A DNA stretch of 64,000 bases from Alistipes_A hominis (GTDB taxonomy: Bacteria > Bacteroidota > Bacteroidia > Bacteroidales > Rikenellaceae), in contig NZ_JACOOK010000008.1 of the NCBI RefSeq assembly GCF_014288115.1, forward strand, positions 1 to 64,000, written 5' to 3'. A program made the translations under genes and the position numbers. Shown here one piece after another: positions 52,247 through 61,701 of the stretch. A model generated the notes under the pieces. It saw nothing but the letters and a program-made list of their open reading frames with translations, made no database searches and had not been told where the DNA came from. Numbering within the stretch: the stretch's first letter is position 1; every line of letters starts with the position of its first letter.

Positions 52247-54358
52247 TTATGAAATCATGCTGAAATCCGTCTCTTTTTTCGAAACATATTTTGCCGCCAA
52301 TTCGCATAACAGCTTGTTTTGCGGCTTCGCAAGCTCAGGATCGTCGGCCAGCACCCGTTCGGCCGCATCGCGCGCCAACGTCAGGATCTGCCCGTCCTTA
52401 CCCAGCGACGCTATCTTCAAATCAAAGGCCAAACCGCTTTGCAGCGTCCCGGAAAGATCGCCGGGACCGCGCAATTGCAAGTCCATCTCGGCCAATTCGA
52501 AACCGTCCGTCGTCCGCACCATCGCCGCGAGCCGCTTGCGCGAATCGGACGATAGTTTGTCGCCGCTCATCAGAATGCAGTACGACTGTTCGCCGCCGCG
52601 TCCGACACGCCCGCGCAACTGGTGCAACTGCGACAGTCCGAACCGCTCGGCGCTCTCGATCACCATGATCGACGCATTGGGCACGTCGACGCCGACCTCG
52701 ATCACCGACGTGGCGATCATGATGTGCGCGACGCCCTGCTTGAACAGGTTCATGCCGTAGTCCTTGTCGGCCGGCTTCATCTTGCCGTGCACGACCACCG
52801 TCACGTACTCCGGCGGCGGGAACGCCTGCGTAATACCGGCATAACCGTCCTCAAGGTCTTTATAATCCATTTTTTCGGATTCCTTGATCAGCGGATAGAC
52901 GATGTAGACCTGACGGCCTTTTTTAATCTCGTTGCGGATGAAACCGAACACCTGCAACCGGTGCGCATCGCGGTAGTGCAGTGTCCGGATCGGCTTGCGG
53001 CCCGGCGGCAGTTCGTCGATCACCGACACGTCCAGGTCGCCGTACAATGTCATCGCCAGCGTACGCGGGATCGGCGTGGCGGTCATTACCAGCACGTGCG
53101 GCGGCCGGCGGTTTTTGTTCCACAGCCGCGCCCGCTGCTCGACGCCGAAACGGTGTTGCTCGTCGATCACCACGAACCCGAGGTTTTTGAACTGCACCGT
53201 ATCCTCGATCAGCGCATGGGTCCCGACCAGAATATGCACGTCGCCGGAAAGCAGGTCTTCGGCCAACGCCGTCCGCTCGCTTTTCCGGGTCGATCCGGTC
53301 AGCAACTCCACCCGCACGCCGAGTCCGTCGAGCATCCGCAACAGCGTGGCATGATGCTGCGTCGCGAGAATCTCGGTCGGCGCCATCAGGCAGGCCTGAA
53401 AACCGTTGTCGCATGCCAGAAGCATACTCATCAGCGCGACGAGCGTTTTGCCGCTGCCCACGTCGCCCTGCAGCAACCGGTTCATCTGGTGGCCGGTGAC
53501 GGTATCCTGCCGGATTTCGCGGATTACCCGCTTCTGCGCTCCGGTCAGCGGGAACGGCAGTTTTTCGTTGTAAAAACCGTTAAAAAAGCGACCGACCGCC
53601 GGAAACAGAAACCCGTCGTTACGGGCTTTCCGACCGCGTTGCTCACGGAGTATATTCAGTTGGATGCCGAACAGTTCTTCGAACTTCAGCCGGTATTCGG
53701 CCGCCCGCAACGCCTGCTGCGAAGTCGGAAAATGGATGTTGTACAGCGCGTCGCGCAACGGCACCAACCCGTAACGGCTCATCACGTCCCCGGGCAGCGT
53801 CTCGCGCAGATGTCCCTCGACCTGCGGCCACAGATTGCACATCAGCGTATAGATCGCCTTCGTGCCCAGTTGCCCGTTGTTCAGCTTTTCGGTCGTACTG
53901 TACACTCCCTGCACTTCGGCATGGAAACGGTTCGCCTGTTCGAGCACGGATTCCACCTCGGGATGCACGAGGTTCAGCGCGCCGTTGAAAAAAGCGGGCC
54001 GTCCGAAAATAATGTATTCGCGCCCCGCTTCGAGCCGTTTTTCGATCCAGTTGATCCCTTTGAACCACACCAGTTCGGCCGTACCGCTACCGTCGGCAAC
54101 GACGGCGATAAAACGCTTCTTCGGCCCGGAACCTACATGCTGGAAACCGGTGATGCGTGCCCGGAGTTGGATATAAGTCAGCGAATCGTCGGCGATCTCG
54201 CCGATGCGCCAGATGCGGCTGCGGTCGATGTAACGGAACGGAAAGTAGTAGAGCAGGTCGCCGAGCGTGCGGATACCGAGCTCCTTTTGCAGCAGCAGGG
54301 CGCGCCGCTCCCCCACTCCGGTGAGAAACTTGACGTCGTTGTCGAGAATATAACCCAT
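52247..54358 (-). CDS. recG: ATP-dependent DNA helicase RecG
   Basis: The 703-aa helicase reverses stalled replication forks and processes branched DNA. It has the N-terminal wedge (OB-fold) domain ('YFPFRYIDRSRIWRIGE', then 'ARITGFQ'), motif I 'RLLQGDVGSGKTLVALMS', motif II 'FVVIDEQHRFGVEQR' (DEQH), and the later motifs 'VMTATPIPRTLAMT', 'IEVGVDVPNASIMVIESAE' and 'QLRGRVGRG'. All are intact and the length is typical. Confidence 0.97.
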   Translation of the reverse strand: MGYILDNDVKFLTGVGERRALLLQKELGIRTLGDLLYYFPFRYIDRSRIWRIGEIADDSLTYIQLRARITGFQHVGSGPKKRFIAVVADGSGTAELVWFKGINWIEKRLEAGREYIIFGRPAFFNGALNLVHPEVESVLEQANRFHAEVQGVYSTTEKLNNGQLGTKAIYTLMCNLWPQVEGHLRETLPGDVMSRYGLVPLRDALYNIHFPTSQQALRAAEYRLKFEELFGIQLNILREQRGRKARNDGFLFPAVGRFFNGFYNEKLPFPLTGAQKRVIREIRQDTVTGHQMNRLLQGDVGSGKTLVALMSMLLACDNGFQACLMAPTEILATQHHATLLRMLDGLGVRVELLTGSTRKSERTALAEDLLSGDVHILVGTHALIEDTVQFKNLGFVVIDEQHRFGVEQRARLWNKNRRPPHVLVMTATPIPRTLAMTLYGDLDVSVIDELPPGRKPIRTLHYRDAHRLQVFGFIRNEIKKGRQVYIVYPLIKESEKMDYKDLEDGYAGITQAFPPPEYVTVVVHGKMKPADKDYGMNLFKQGVAHIMIATSVIEVGVDVPNASIMVIESAERFGLSQLHQLRGRVGRGGEQSYCILMSGDKLSSDSRKRLAAMVRTTDGFELAEMDLQLRGPGDLSGTLQSGLAFDLKIASLGKDGQILTLARDAAERVLADDPELAKPQNKLLCELAAKYVSKKETDFSMIS

Positions 54359-54378
54359 CTTCCGTCGCGAATTTGGAT

Positions 54379-54386
54379 CAAAGATA
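54379..54386 (-). promoter_or_regulatory. -7 element of recG
   Basis: On the minus strand this reads TATCTTTG, a perfect TAnnTTTG match, 20 bases before the recG ATG at 54358. Confidence 0.55.
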
Positions 54387-54408
54387 CCGAATCTGCGGCA
54401 GAGTTTCG

Positions 54409-54416
54409 TAACTTTG
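54409..54416 (+). promoter_or_regulatory. -7 element of ispG
   Basis: TAACTTTG is a perfect TAnnTTTG match, 19 bases before the ispG ATG at 54436. It is back to back with the recG element. Confidence 0.55.
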
Positions 54417-54435
54417 CGAAAAATTTAAACGCTAC

Positions 54436-56031
54436 ATGGAGAAATTTTGCGATTCGCTGACCCGGTACAGCCGGCGGGAAACCGTTGCCGTTCAGATAGG
54501 AAACACCGCTATCGGAGGCGACAACCCGATCCGTATCCAGTCGATGACCAATACCGACACGAACGACACCGCCGCTTCGGTCGCGCAGACCGAACGGATC
54601 GCCGCCGCCGGCGGCGAAATCGTACGCCTGACGGCGCAGGGCCGCCGCGAGGCCGAAAACCTCGGCGCCATCCGCGCCGAACTCGACCGGCGCGGATGCC
54701 GTGTTCCGCTGGTGGCCGACATCCATTTTCTGCCGTCGGCGGCGCTCGTCGCGGCGGAGCATGTCGAGAAAATACGGATCAACCCCGGCAACTTCAACGA
54801 CAAGGGCGGTCAGTTCGACGAACTGCTGGCCATCTGCAAAAGACGGGGAGCCGCGCTGCGTATCGGCGTCAACCACGGTTCGCTGGCCCCGGCCGTCATG
54901 GAGCGCTACGGCGATACGCCCGAGGGAATGGTCGCCTCGGCGATGGAATTCTTACGCCGCTGCCGCGCGGCGGCGTTCGACCGGGTGGTGCTATCGGTCA
55001 AATCGAGCAACGTCCGCGTGATGGTGCAGGCCTACCGGATGTTGGCGGCGGCCATGCGCGCCGAGGAGATGCGCTATCCGCTGCACCTGGGCGTCACCGA
55101 AGCGGGCAACGACCGCGAAGGACGGATCAAGTCGGCTGCGGGCATCGGCGCGCTGCTGGCCGACGGGCTCGGCGACACGATCCGCGTTTCGCTGACCGAA
55201 GCCCCCGAACGCGAGATTCCGGTGGCGCGGATGCTGGCGGACTATTTCGCCGGCCGCGAAAACCATGCGCCGATCCCTGCCGTAGACGAATCCCTGTATT
55301 CGCCTTACAGCTACCGCAAACGCCCGTCCGAAAAAATCGGCGGTATCGGCGGCGACGCACAGGTTGCGATCTGGAGCGAAATCCCGGCCGCCGTCCGCGA
55401 AACGCTGTTCGAAGCCGATATCCGGACGGTCGACCGGATTCCCCGGGGACGCATCGTGCTGCTGAAAACAAACAACCTCAACGGCATCGCCGAGCAGCGG
55501 GCCGCGCTGCTGACGATGGCCGGACGCGGGCTGACCAACCCGGTCATTATCCAACGCACGTACGACGAAAGCGATCCGGAAGTTTTACAAATCAAAGCGG
55601 CGGCCGATCTCGGCCCGCTGTTCCTGGACGGATTCGGCGACGCCATTCGGATCGAGAACCTCAATCCGGCCATCCTGCAGAGCGAAATCGACGCACTGAG
55701 CCTCGACATCTTGCAAACGGCGCGGGTACGCATTTCGAAACCCGAATACATCGCCTGCCCGAGCTGCGGACGGACATTATACAACATCGAAAAAACGCTG
55801 GCCGCGATCAAAGCGCGCACCGGACACCTGGTCGGCGTGAAGATCGGCGTGATGGGGTGCATCGTCAACGGACCCGGCGAAATGGCCGACGCCGACTACG
55901 GTTACGTAGGCTCCGGCCCCGGACGGATCACGCTGTACAAAGGCCGCGAAGTGGTACGCCGCAACATCCCCGAAGAGCAGGCCATCGACGCGCTGCTCGA
56001 ACTGATCGAGAAGTCGCAAATGGAACGTTGA
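54436..56031 (+). CDS. ispG: 4-hydroxy-3-methylbut-2-enyl diphosphate synthase (long form)
   Basis: The 531-aa iron-sulfur enzyme catalyses the sixth step of the MEP isoprenoid pathway. The TIM-barrel half starts 'TVAVQIGNTAIGGDNPIRIQ', with 'QSMTNTDTNDT'. The C-terminal 4Fe-4S half has the three cluster cysteines in 'CPSCGRTLYN' and 'GVMGCIVNGPGEMADAD'. The protein is longer than the about 370-aa enzyme of Escherichia coli because of an inserted domain between the two halves, as in other Bacteroidetes, Chlamydiae and plants. It is divergent from recG. Confidence 0.96.
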   Translation: MEKFCDSLTRYSRRETVAVQIGNTAIGGDNPIRIQSMTNTDTNDTAASVAQTERIAAAGGEIVRLTAQGRREAENLGAIRAELDRRGCRVPLVADIHFLPSAALVAAEHVEKIRINPGNFNDKGGQFDELLAICKRRGAALRIGVNHGSLAPAVMERYGDTPEGMVASAMEFLRRCRAAAFDRVVLSVKSSNVRVMVQAYRMLAAAMRAEEMRYPLHLGVTEAGNDREGRIKSAAGIGALLADGLGDTIRVSLTEAPEREIPVARMLADYFAGRENHAPIPAVDESLYSPYSYRKRPSEKIGGIGGDAQVAIWSEIPAAVRETLFEADIRTVDRIPRGRIVLLKTNNLNGIAEQRAALLTMAGRGLTNPVIIQRTYDESDPEVLQIKAAADLGPLFLDGFGDAIRIENLNPAILQSEIDALSLDILQTARVRISKPEYIACPSCGRTLYNIEKTLAAIKARTGHLVGVKIGVMGCIVNGPGEMADADYGYVGSGPGRITLYKGREVVRRNIPEEQAIDALLELIEKSQMER

Positions 56032-56038
56032 TTCCCCC

Positions 56039-56740
56039 TTACTTTTTTTGCGGCTCGAAGACTTTGAACAAAGCGCGGTCCTTGCGCAGGGCCGCCTGTT
56101 TTACTTTATCAGCAAAAGATTTCATATTATCGGGAAACTGCTTACAGTCGAGCAATTCGACACACCGGTCGAACCTGCCGATTTCGCGGCACAATTCGGC
56201 TTTGAAAAGACGGTCTTTGTCCCGCGTCGAATCAAGTTCGTCGATAAATTTCGACGCATAAAGAACAAATACATTGCGTAACCGATCGTACGAAGCCTTA
56301 TCTCCGCTGCGGAGAAAATCGTTATAAGTATGCCAGATACCCCAGTAAGCTATTTTTTTGTCCCCGATCAACGGAAACGCTCTTACCCACTGACTAAAAT
56401 TAAGCGCTTTCGTATACTCTTTTTCGACCTTGTCGGCCTGCTGCCGTGAAAGCTCGCAATGATTGTCTTTCGGATAGAAAAATTCTCCGCACGCCGGACA
56501 CTGCACAAACGACGGCACCGACGGCAGCATCGGCGCATCGAGCTTCCCATCCGACCATAGCGTCGAATTAAACGTATTGCCCGAACTCCAACTAATTTCG
56601 CGCAAAATATGACCGCACTTCGGACATTTGACGAATCTATCGGCGTCGTAAACGGTAGCATGTGCGTCGCTACACACCATCAACGACAAAAGCAACTCGA
56701 TAAATCCCAGGCAAAATAACTTTTTCGCAATCGTTCTCAT
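56039..56740 (-). CDS. Zinc-ribbon protein with possible signal peptide
   Basis: The 233-aa protein has a hydrophobic N-terminus (about residues 8-27) that could be a signal or anchor, two CxxC pairs ('CPKCGHIL' at about 39-46, 'CPACGEFFYP' at about 80-88) that would form a zinc ribbon, and a helical C-terminal region ('ELCREIGRFDRCVELLDCKQ'). The CPxCG/CPxCGEFF spacing resembles DUF2225-like proteins. Function is unknown. It converges on ispG, 8 bp away. Confidence 0.7.
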   Translation of the reverse strand: MRTIAKKLFCLGFIELLLSLMVCSDAHATVYDADRFVKCPKCGHILREISWSSGNTFNSTLWSDGKLDAPMLPSVPSFVQCPACGEFFYPKDNHCELSRQQADKVEKEYTKALNFSQWVRAFPLIGDKKIAYWGIWHTYNDFLRSGDKASYDRLRNVFVLYASKFIDELDSTRDKDRLFKAELCREIGRFDRCVELLDCKQFPDNMKSFADKVKQAALRKDRALFKVFEPQKK

Positions 56741-56783
56741 CGGAATCTATTTTTAGGCTAGTGTTTCGATGCCAGCTTTCCGC

Positions 56784-57785
56784 TCAAGCCCCCGCGTAGA
56801 TCAGGAACCCGAGTCCGACGATAAACAGAACGAACATCCAGGCATTCAGTCGGTCGGACGCTTTCGGAGCGCCTTTGAACTCTTTCCAGACCAGGATACC
56901 CCACATGGCGGAGACCAGCGTGGCTCCCTGCCCCAGTCCGTAGGAAATCGCAGCCCCGGCCTGTTCCGAAGCGATCATGCTGAACGACTGACCGACGCAC
57001 CAGATCACACCGCCCAAGATACCGACCAGGTGCGTCTTCGCACTGCCCCGGAAATAGCCGCCGATCGAGATCGGCTCGCCCTCGACCGGACGTTTCATCG
57101 CAATCGTATTGAAGATAAAGTTGCTGGCGAACACTCCCACGGCAAAGACGAATACGGCCGTATAGGGCGTCAGCTTCCCGGGAGCCGGATCGGCAAAATT
57201 CGTAAGATCCATCGACGCCGCGACGAAACGGTAAAAGAAAGCCATGATTACGCCCGCTGCAATCGAAATCCCGATCCCCTTGGCGGGAACCTTCTTCGAG
57301 CCGGTCAGCATTTTCCGGTAGGCCAGTCCGTTCAGTACGATGGCTACGACGATCAGCGCCACCCCGATGAAAATGAACAACGGCGCGCCCTTCGCGGCCC
57401 CGAAATAGTTGACCAGCACGCCGAGCACCAAAGCCAGCCCGATCCCGACCGGGAACGCCACCGACAGTCCGCAGATCGCGATAGCCGCCGCCAGCAGAAT
57501 ATTCGCCGCATTGAACACCACGCCGCCGAGCAGCGCGCTGCCGATATTGCTCCAGTCGGCCTGCGCCAGATCGGGCAGGAAACTGCGCCCTTCGGAGCCG
57601 ACGCTACCGAGCGTAAAGGCCGACAGGATCGAAAACAGCAGCAACCCGATCACATAGTCCCAGTAAAAATATTCGTAACGCCAGGCTTTGGCGGCCAGTT
57701 TCTGCGTATTTCCCCACGATCCCCAGCAGATCATCGTGACGACGCAGAAAATCACGGCCAACGTGTAATTGTTTACGATATACAT
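56784..57785 (-). CDS. GRP-family sugar transporter (ribose/glucose porter)
   Basis: The 333-aa protein has ten membrane helices in two similar halves and the GRP-type start 'FCVVTMICWGSWGNTQKLA'. Family proteins carry glucose or ribose. Its upstream neighbour, 26 bp away on the same strand, is a ribokinase, so the pair probably takes up ribose and phosphorylates it; no ABC-type ribose system or rbsD is present. The ribose assignment rests on this pairing. Confidence 0.9.
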   Translation of the reverse strand: MYIVNNYTLAVIFCVVTMICWGSWGNTQKLAAKAWRYEYFYWDYVIGLLLFSILSAFTLGSVGSEGRSFLPDLAQADWSNIGSALLGGVVFNAANILLAAAIAICGLSVAFPVGIGLALVLGVLVNYFGAAKGAPLFIFIGVALIVVAIVLNGLAYRKMLTGSKKVPAKGIGISIAAGVIMAFFYRFVAASMDLTNFADPAPGKLTPYTAVFVFAVGVFASNFIFNTIAMKRPVEGEPISIGGYFRGSAKTHLVGILGGVIWCVGQSFSMIASEQAGAAISYGLGQGATLVSAMWGILVWKEFKGAPKASDRLNAWMFVLFIVGLGFLIYAGA

Positions 57786-57811
57786 AATTTCGTTTTTAAA
57801 AGTTCGACATC

Positions 57812-58738
57812 CTACGGAACGAAACGATCGACTTCGCTGCGATACGGAATCGACGACTGCGCCCCCATGCGAGTCACCGAAATCGCCGATGCGCGGCTTG
57901 CGAAACGCACGGCTTCCTCAAGGCTTTTGCCTTCGGACAGCGCGACGACCAGCGCCCCGTTGAATACGTCCCCGGCTGCCGTCGTATCGACCGCCCGCAC
58001 TTTCTGCGCCGGAACCGCTTCGTCGAACCGGTCGTTGCAGATATACGCTCCGCGCGAACCGAGCGTGATAATCACGTTCTGCACGCCCATCGCCCGGATA
58101 CTGCGGGCCGCTTCGGCTTCGGTCTCGGCATTGTGGATCCGGATACCCGTAATGATCTCGGCCTCGGTTTCATTCGGCGTAATCAGGTAAAGACTTTTGA
58201 GCAATTGCGGCGACAGCGCGGCGCCGGGAGCCGGATTGAGCACCGTCCGCTTGCCGCGCTTGGCGGCTTCGGCGGCTACGTATTCGATCGTCGTCATCGG
58301 CGTTTCGAGCTGCATCAGCACGATATCGCAATCATCCAACGCCGTTTCGGCCTTGGCCACGTCCAGCGGCAGCAAATTCGCATTGGCCCCGGAAGCCACG
58401 ACGATCGTATTTTCGGCGCGGCTGTCGACAGAAATCAACGCCACCCCCGACGGATTATGATCGTCGATGAACACGAAACGGGTATCGATGCCCTCCTGAG
58501 CCAACTGCTGGCGGGTGGTGATGCCGAACATGTCGTTGCCGGTCTTGCAAACGAAAATCACGTCGGCCCCGAGCCGAGCCGCCGCAACGGCCTGGTTGGC
58601 CCCTTTGCCGCCGGGATTCATCAAAAAAGTTCCGCCGAGTACGGTTTCCCCCGGCCGCGGCAGGTGTTCGGTTCTGACCACCATATCGGTATTGGTACTG
58701 CCGACCACCAGAATTTTTCCTTTTCTTAACCCATTCAT
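57812..58738 (-). CDS. rbsK: Ribokinase
   Basis: The 308-aa PfkB-family sugar kinase phosphorylates ribose at O5. It shows the PfkB signature 1 as 'GTFLMNPGGKGANQAVAAAR' (about 35-55) and the catalytic motif 2 as 'AVDTTAAGDVFNGALVVA', whose Asp is the general base. The sugar-binding Asn in 'GSTNTDMV' and the later 'NPAPGA' motif fit RbsK. It is the first gene of the ribose pair; the transporter gene follows after 26 bp. Confidence 0.94.
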   Translation of the reverse strand: MNGLRKGKILVVGSTNTDMVVRTEHLPRPGETVLGGTFLMNPGGKGANQAVAAARLGADVIFVCKTGNDMFGITTRQQLAQEGIDTRFVFIDDHNPSGVALISVDSRAENTIVVASGANANLLPLDVAKAETALDDCDIVLMQLETPMTTIEYVAAEAAKRGKRTVLNPAPGAALSPQLLKSLYLITPNETEAEIITGIRIHNAETEAEAARSIRAMGVQNVIITLGSRGAYICNDRFDEAVPAQKVRAVDTTAAGDVFNGALVVALSEGKSLEEAVRFASRASAISVTRMGAQSSIPYRSEVDRFVP

Positions 58739-59028
58739 CGCGACACTATTTTAGATTGATTTGATAAAGTTAAACTCTATTTTCCGAAAAAGCAACCCGG
58801 ACGCCGAATATTTAAACTCCCAAAAAACGGACCGATTGTAAAAAGCGACCGCCGGGACAGCTTTTCCGCACCGTCCGTAGCATCCGCTTCCGGACGCCGC
58901 CGAGAGCGGAATTCCGGTATTTTGCCGCGGGAATTGGATTTTTCCGGCCATTTTTGCTAATTTTACCGATCCGTGCAAAAGGCCTGCCGCCTTTGCCCGG
59001 ACAAATCCAACCTGAACAACAACCCGTC

Positions 59029-60201
59029 ATGAAAAAATTTTGCATTTTACTTACCGCGCTTTTCCTCGGCCTGTCGGCCGGAGCGCAAACTCCGTTTCAG
59101 ATCACCTTCGGCCCCTATCTACAAAACGTGACGGCCGACGGAGCCACCGTAATCTGGGGAACCTCCGCCGACGCGCTGTCGTGGGTCGAAGCCGCACCCG
59201 ACGGCGAAGACCACTTCTACGCCGAAGAACGCCCGCAGTATTACCAGACCAAGCTCGGCAAACGGACGGTGGGACGACTGCATACGGTGCGGATCACCGG
59301 ACTGAAGCCCGCCTCGTTTTACCGCTACCGAGTATGCTCGCGCGAAGTGACCGAACTGCAACCGTACAAAGTCAGCTACGGACAGACGATCTGCTCGGAC
59401 GTCTACCGCAAAAAACCGTACCGCTTCAAAACGCGGGACGCCGCGCAGCAAAGCGTATCGTTCACCGTGGTCAACGACATCCATGAAAACAGCGACATGC
59501 TGGCGACGCTGCTGTCGGACGTCAAAAAAGAGCAGCGCGACTTCGTCTTTTTCAACGGCGACATGGTCAACAACATGAGCAGCGAACAACAACTGATCGA
59601 CGGCTTTCTGCGCCGTTCGACCGAACTGTTCGCCGCCGAAATCCCGTTCCTGTTCGCACGCGGCAACCACGAAACGCGCGGCCTGTTCTCGGATCATTAC
59701 CTCGACTACTTCCCCACCCCGACCGGCGAACCGTATTACGCATTCCGCCAGGGGCCCGTATTTTTCGTCGTGATGGACGGCGGAGAAGACAAGCCCGACA
59801 GCGACATCGAATATTACGGGCTGTCCGACTTCGACCGCTACCGCGCCGATCAGGTGGCCTGGCTGAAGGAAACCGTCGCGAGCGAAGCGTTCCGCACGGC
59901 CCCGTTCAAGGTGGCGATCATACACGTTCCGCCGGTCAACAGCACGTGGCACGGGCCGCTCGACGTCAAGAAGCATTTCCTGCCGGTGCTCAACGACGCC
60001 GGGATCGACCTGATGCTGTGCGGCCACCTGCATTCGTACCACTACCTGCCGGCCGGCCAAACCGAATGCGATTTCCCGGTGCTGATCAACTCGAACGACC
60101 GGGCGGTCGAAGTCGAAGCGACGGCCGACGCACTGAACCTGAAGGTCAAAGATACTAAAAAACAGGTTGTTCAGGAACTGACGCTGAAAGCCAAACAATA
60201 G
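59029..60201 (+). CDS. Exported metallophosphoesterase with purple-acid-phosphatase-like N-terminus
   Basis: The 390-aa protein has a signal peptide (about 1-20, 'CILLTALFLGLSAGAQ'). It has an N-terminal fibronectin-like domain as in purple acid phosphatases ('PYLQNVTADGATVIWG', about 28-42) and a calcineurin-type catalytic domain with the metal ligands in 'VVNDIHENSD', 'FFNGDMVNN', 'RGNHETRG' and 'LCGHLHSYHY'. It probably hydrolyses a phosphoester in the periplasm or at the surface; the substrate is unknown. The ATG at 59029 is chosen because the longer frame upstream lacks a signal peptide. Confidence 0.9.
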   Translation: MKKFCILLTALFLGLSAGAQTPFQITFGPYLQNVTADGATVIWGTSADALSWVEAAPDGEDHFYAEERPQYYQTKLGKRTVGRLHTVRITGLKPASFYRYRVCSREVTELQPYKVSYGQTICSDVYRKKPYRFKTRDAAQQSVSFTVVNDIHENSDMLATLLSDVKKEQRDFVFFNGDMVNNMSSEQQLIDGFLRRSTELFAAEIPFLFARGNHETRGLFSDHYLDYFPTPTGEPYYAFRQGPVFFVVMDGGEDKPDSDIEYYGLSDFDRYRADQVAWLKETVASEAFRTAPFKVAIIHVPPVNSTWHGPLDVKKHFLPVLNDAGIDLMLCGHLHSYHYLPAGQTECDFPVLINSNDRAVEVEATADALNLKVKDTKKQVVQELTLKAKQ

Positions 60202-60233
60202 CCGGCCAGCCGAAAAGACATGGAGCCGTCACT

Positions 60234-60272
60234 CGAAAAAAGAAGCCGTATTCTGTCGAAGAATACGGCTTC
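60234..60272 (-). terminator. Terminator of the TIM-barrel lipoprotein gene
   Basis: GAAGCCGTATTC (60242-60253) pairs with GAATACGGCTTC (60261-60272), with a T-rich run (TCTTTTTTCG) following on the minus strand. It ends transcription of the gene at 60299. Confidence 0.82.
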
Positions 60273-60298
60273 TGCCGTATATGCGGACAAGGAACCCG

Positions 60299-61621
60299 CT
60301 ACCACATGTAGATCACGGCGTCGCCCGGATCAACCGTCATCTCGGTAATGTCGTCCGCCGGCACGATCGAACCGTTTTTCAGTACCTGCCGTACCCGGCT
60401 CTCCGCTTCGAAACGAAGCCCCATGGCAGTATTCGGATCGCGGTTAACGATCACCAGGAACGTATACCCCTGATTTTCCAACTGTGAAACGACCGCTCCG
60501 CTTCCCTCGGTTTCCAGTCGCCTGACCGGTTCGGGCAGGTCGGTCAGCCGAACGGTTCCTTTCGGAACGGACGTCCCCGTATGGCGTACGGAAACAACCC
60601 TGGCTCCGAGGAAAACGCCGCTCAATCGCTGAATTTCACTCGTCACGGTTTTCACCAGATCGTACGTCGCCGTACGGGCTCCGTCTTCGGCGATCGGCGC
60701 CATCCGATAATTCCAGTCGCCCGACACCGTCGGCGTCCAATAAGTAAAGTATTGCAGCACCTGCGCCCCGTAAGCCAGATCGCTGTACAACTGCAACCGC
60801 AGATCGGACAAAGTCGGAACGGGATACACCACGTGAGGGCATGTCAGCGCGAAAGCCCAAAACTTCTTATTCGCCTTCCGGGCCTCGTCGGCAACGATTT
60901 CGAGATCCTCGTACCAAGTGTCTTTGATCAGACGCACCGAAGAACCCGGATTAGTCACCAACGGATATTCGTCGAACGACAGAAAAGCGGCGGGCACCTC
61001 GTTCAAGTAGCGCTGCACGTACTCCCGGTAGGTAGCGACGCCCAAGGCCTGCAAATGCTCCGCAGGCCCGCCCGGGAACAGGTTCGCATAGCAGTAGTGA
61101 TCCGGGTCGACGGCCTGGACCGCGTTCATCATCCGGGCAATGGTCGGAAACTCGCTGCACAGCGGCTCGTCCTTGCAGAAATAGGCTTCGAGGGCCGGAT
61201 ACCTCATCAGTTTTTTCACGGCCGCTTCGCGCCGGGTATCCGAATACAGCGCATCGCACTCGACGATCAGCTTCACGCCGGCCTGCCCGGCGTATTCGAG
61301 CGCCTTGCAAGCCGTCTCGGTATCCGAAAAACGGGTGTAATTCACGGTGATGCCCAGTTCGGCGGCTTCCCGGAAACGGGCTACGCTAACCTGGCTCGCC
61401 CGCACTCCGTGCCAGGCGACGATCGGAATCCGGCCCGGCGAAGGCAGCTTTTCGGGAAAAGGATCCGGATCGGGCCGGCCGGTCGTATCCGGAGGCGTTA
61501 CGGCGGTGGTATCCGGAGGAGCGGGCCGCTGCCCGTCGCCGCCCTTCGAAGACGTTTCGTCCTTGCCGCACGAGAAAACGAGGACGGCCGCAGCCGCGCA
61601 CAAGTAAAACAATTTTTTCAT
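60299..61621 (-). CDS. Lipoprotein with TIM-barrel-like domain, putative glycoside hydrolase
   Basis: The 440-aa protein has a lipoprotein signal ('AAAAVLVFSCGK', lipid Cys at about 18) and a Pro/Thr-rich linker (about 22-58). A domain with several alternating strands and helices follows, resembling glycoside-hydrolase barrels ('IPIVAWHGVRASQVSVARFR', 'LEAYFCKDEPLCSEF', 'LSFDEYPLV', 'FWAFALTCPHVVYPV'). The Glu in 'CKDEP' and the Asp-Glu in 'SFDEYP' could be catalytic. A C-terminal beta domain closes it. The family is not identified. It follows an MBL-fold gene by 80 bp on the same strand. Confidence 0.7.
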   Translation of the reverse strand: MKKLFYLCAAAAVLVFSCGKDETSSKGGDGQRPAPPDTTAVTPPDTTGRPDPDPFPEKLPSPGRIPIVAWHGVRASQVSVARFREAAELGITVNYTRFSDTETACKALEYAGQAGVKLIVECDALYSDTRREAAVKKLMRYPALEAYFCKDEPLCSEFPTIARMMNAVQAVDPDHYCYANLFPGGPAEHLQALGVATYREYVQRYLNEVPAAFLSFDEYPLVTNPGSSVRLIKDTWYEDLEIVADEARKANKKFWAFALTCPHVVYPVPTLSDLRLQLYSDLAYGAQVLQYFTYWTPTVSGDWNYRMAPIAEDGARTATYDLVKTVTSEIQRLSGVFLGARVVSVRHTGTSVPKGTVRLTDLPEPVRRLETEGSGAVVSQLENQGYTFLVIVNRDPNTAMGLRFEAESRVRQVLKNGSIVPADDITEMTVDPGDAVIYMW

Positions 61622-61701
61622 GCCAATCAGTAGTTTATTCGGTTAAAACGGGGCTGTCCGCCGGGCAAAGCGGCCAAACGGCGCGCGCGCCGCAAATTCC
61701 C

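Noticed and set aside
54447..56261. Long plus-strand frame overlapping ispG in another phase
   Set aside because: It runs through the whole ispG gene in a shifted frame with very high Arg and Pro content and no motifs. High GC causes such false frames.
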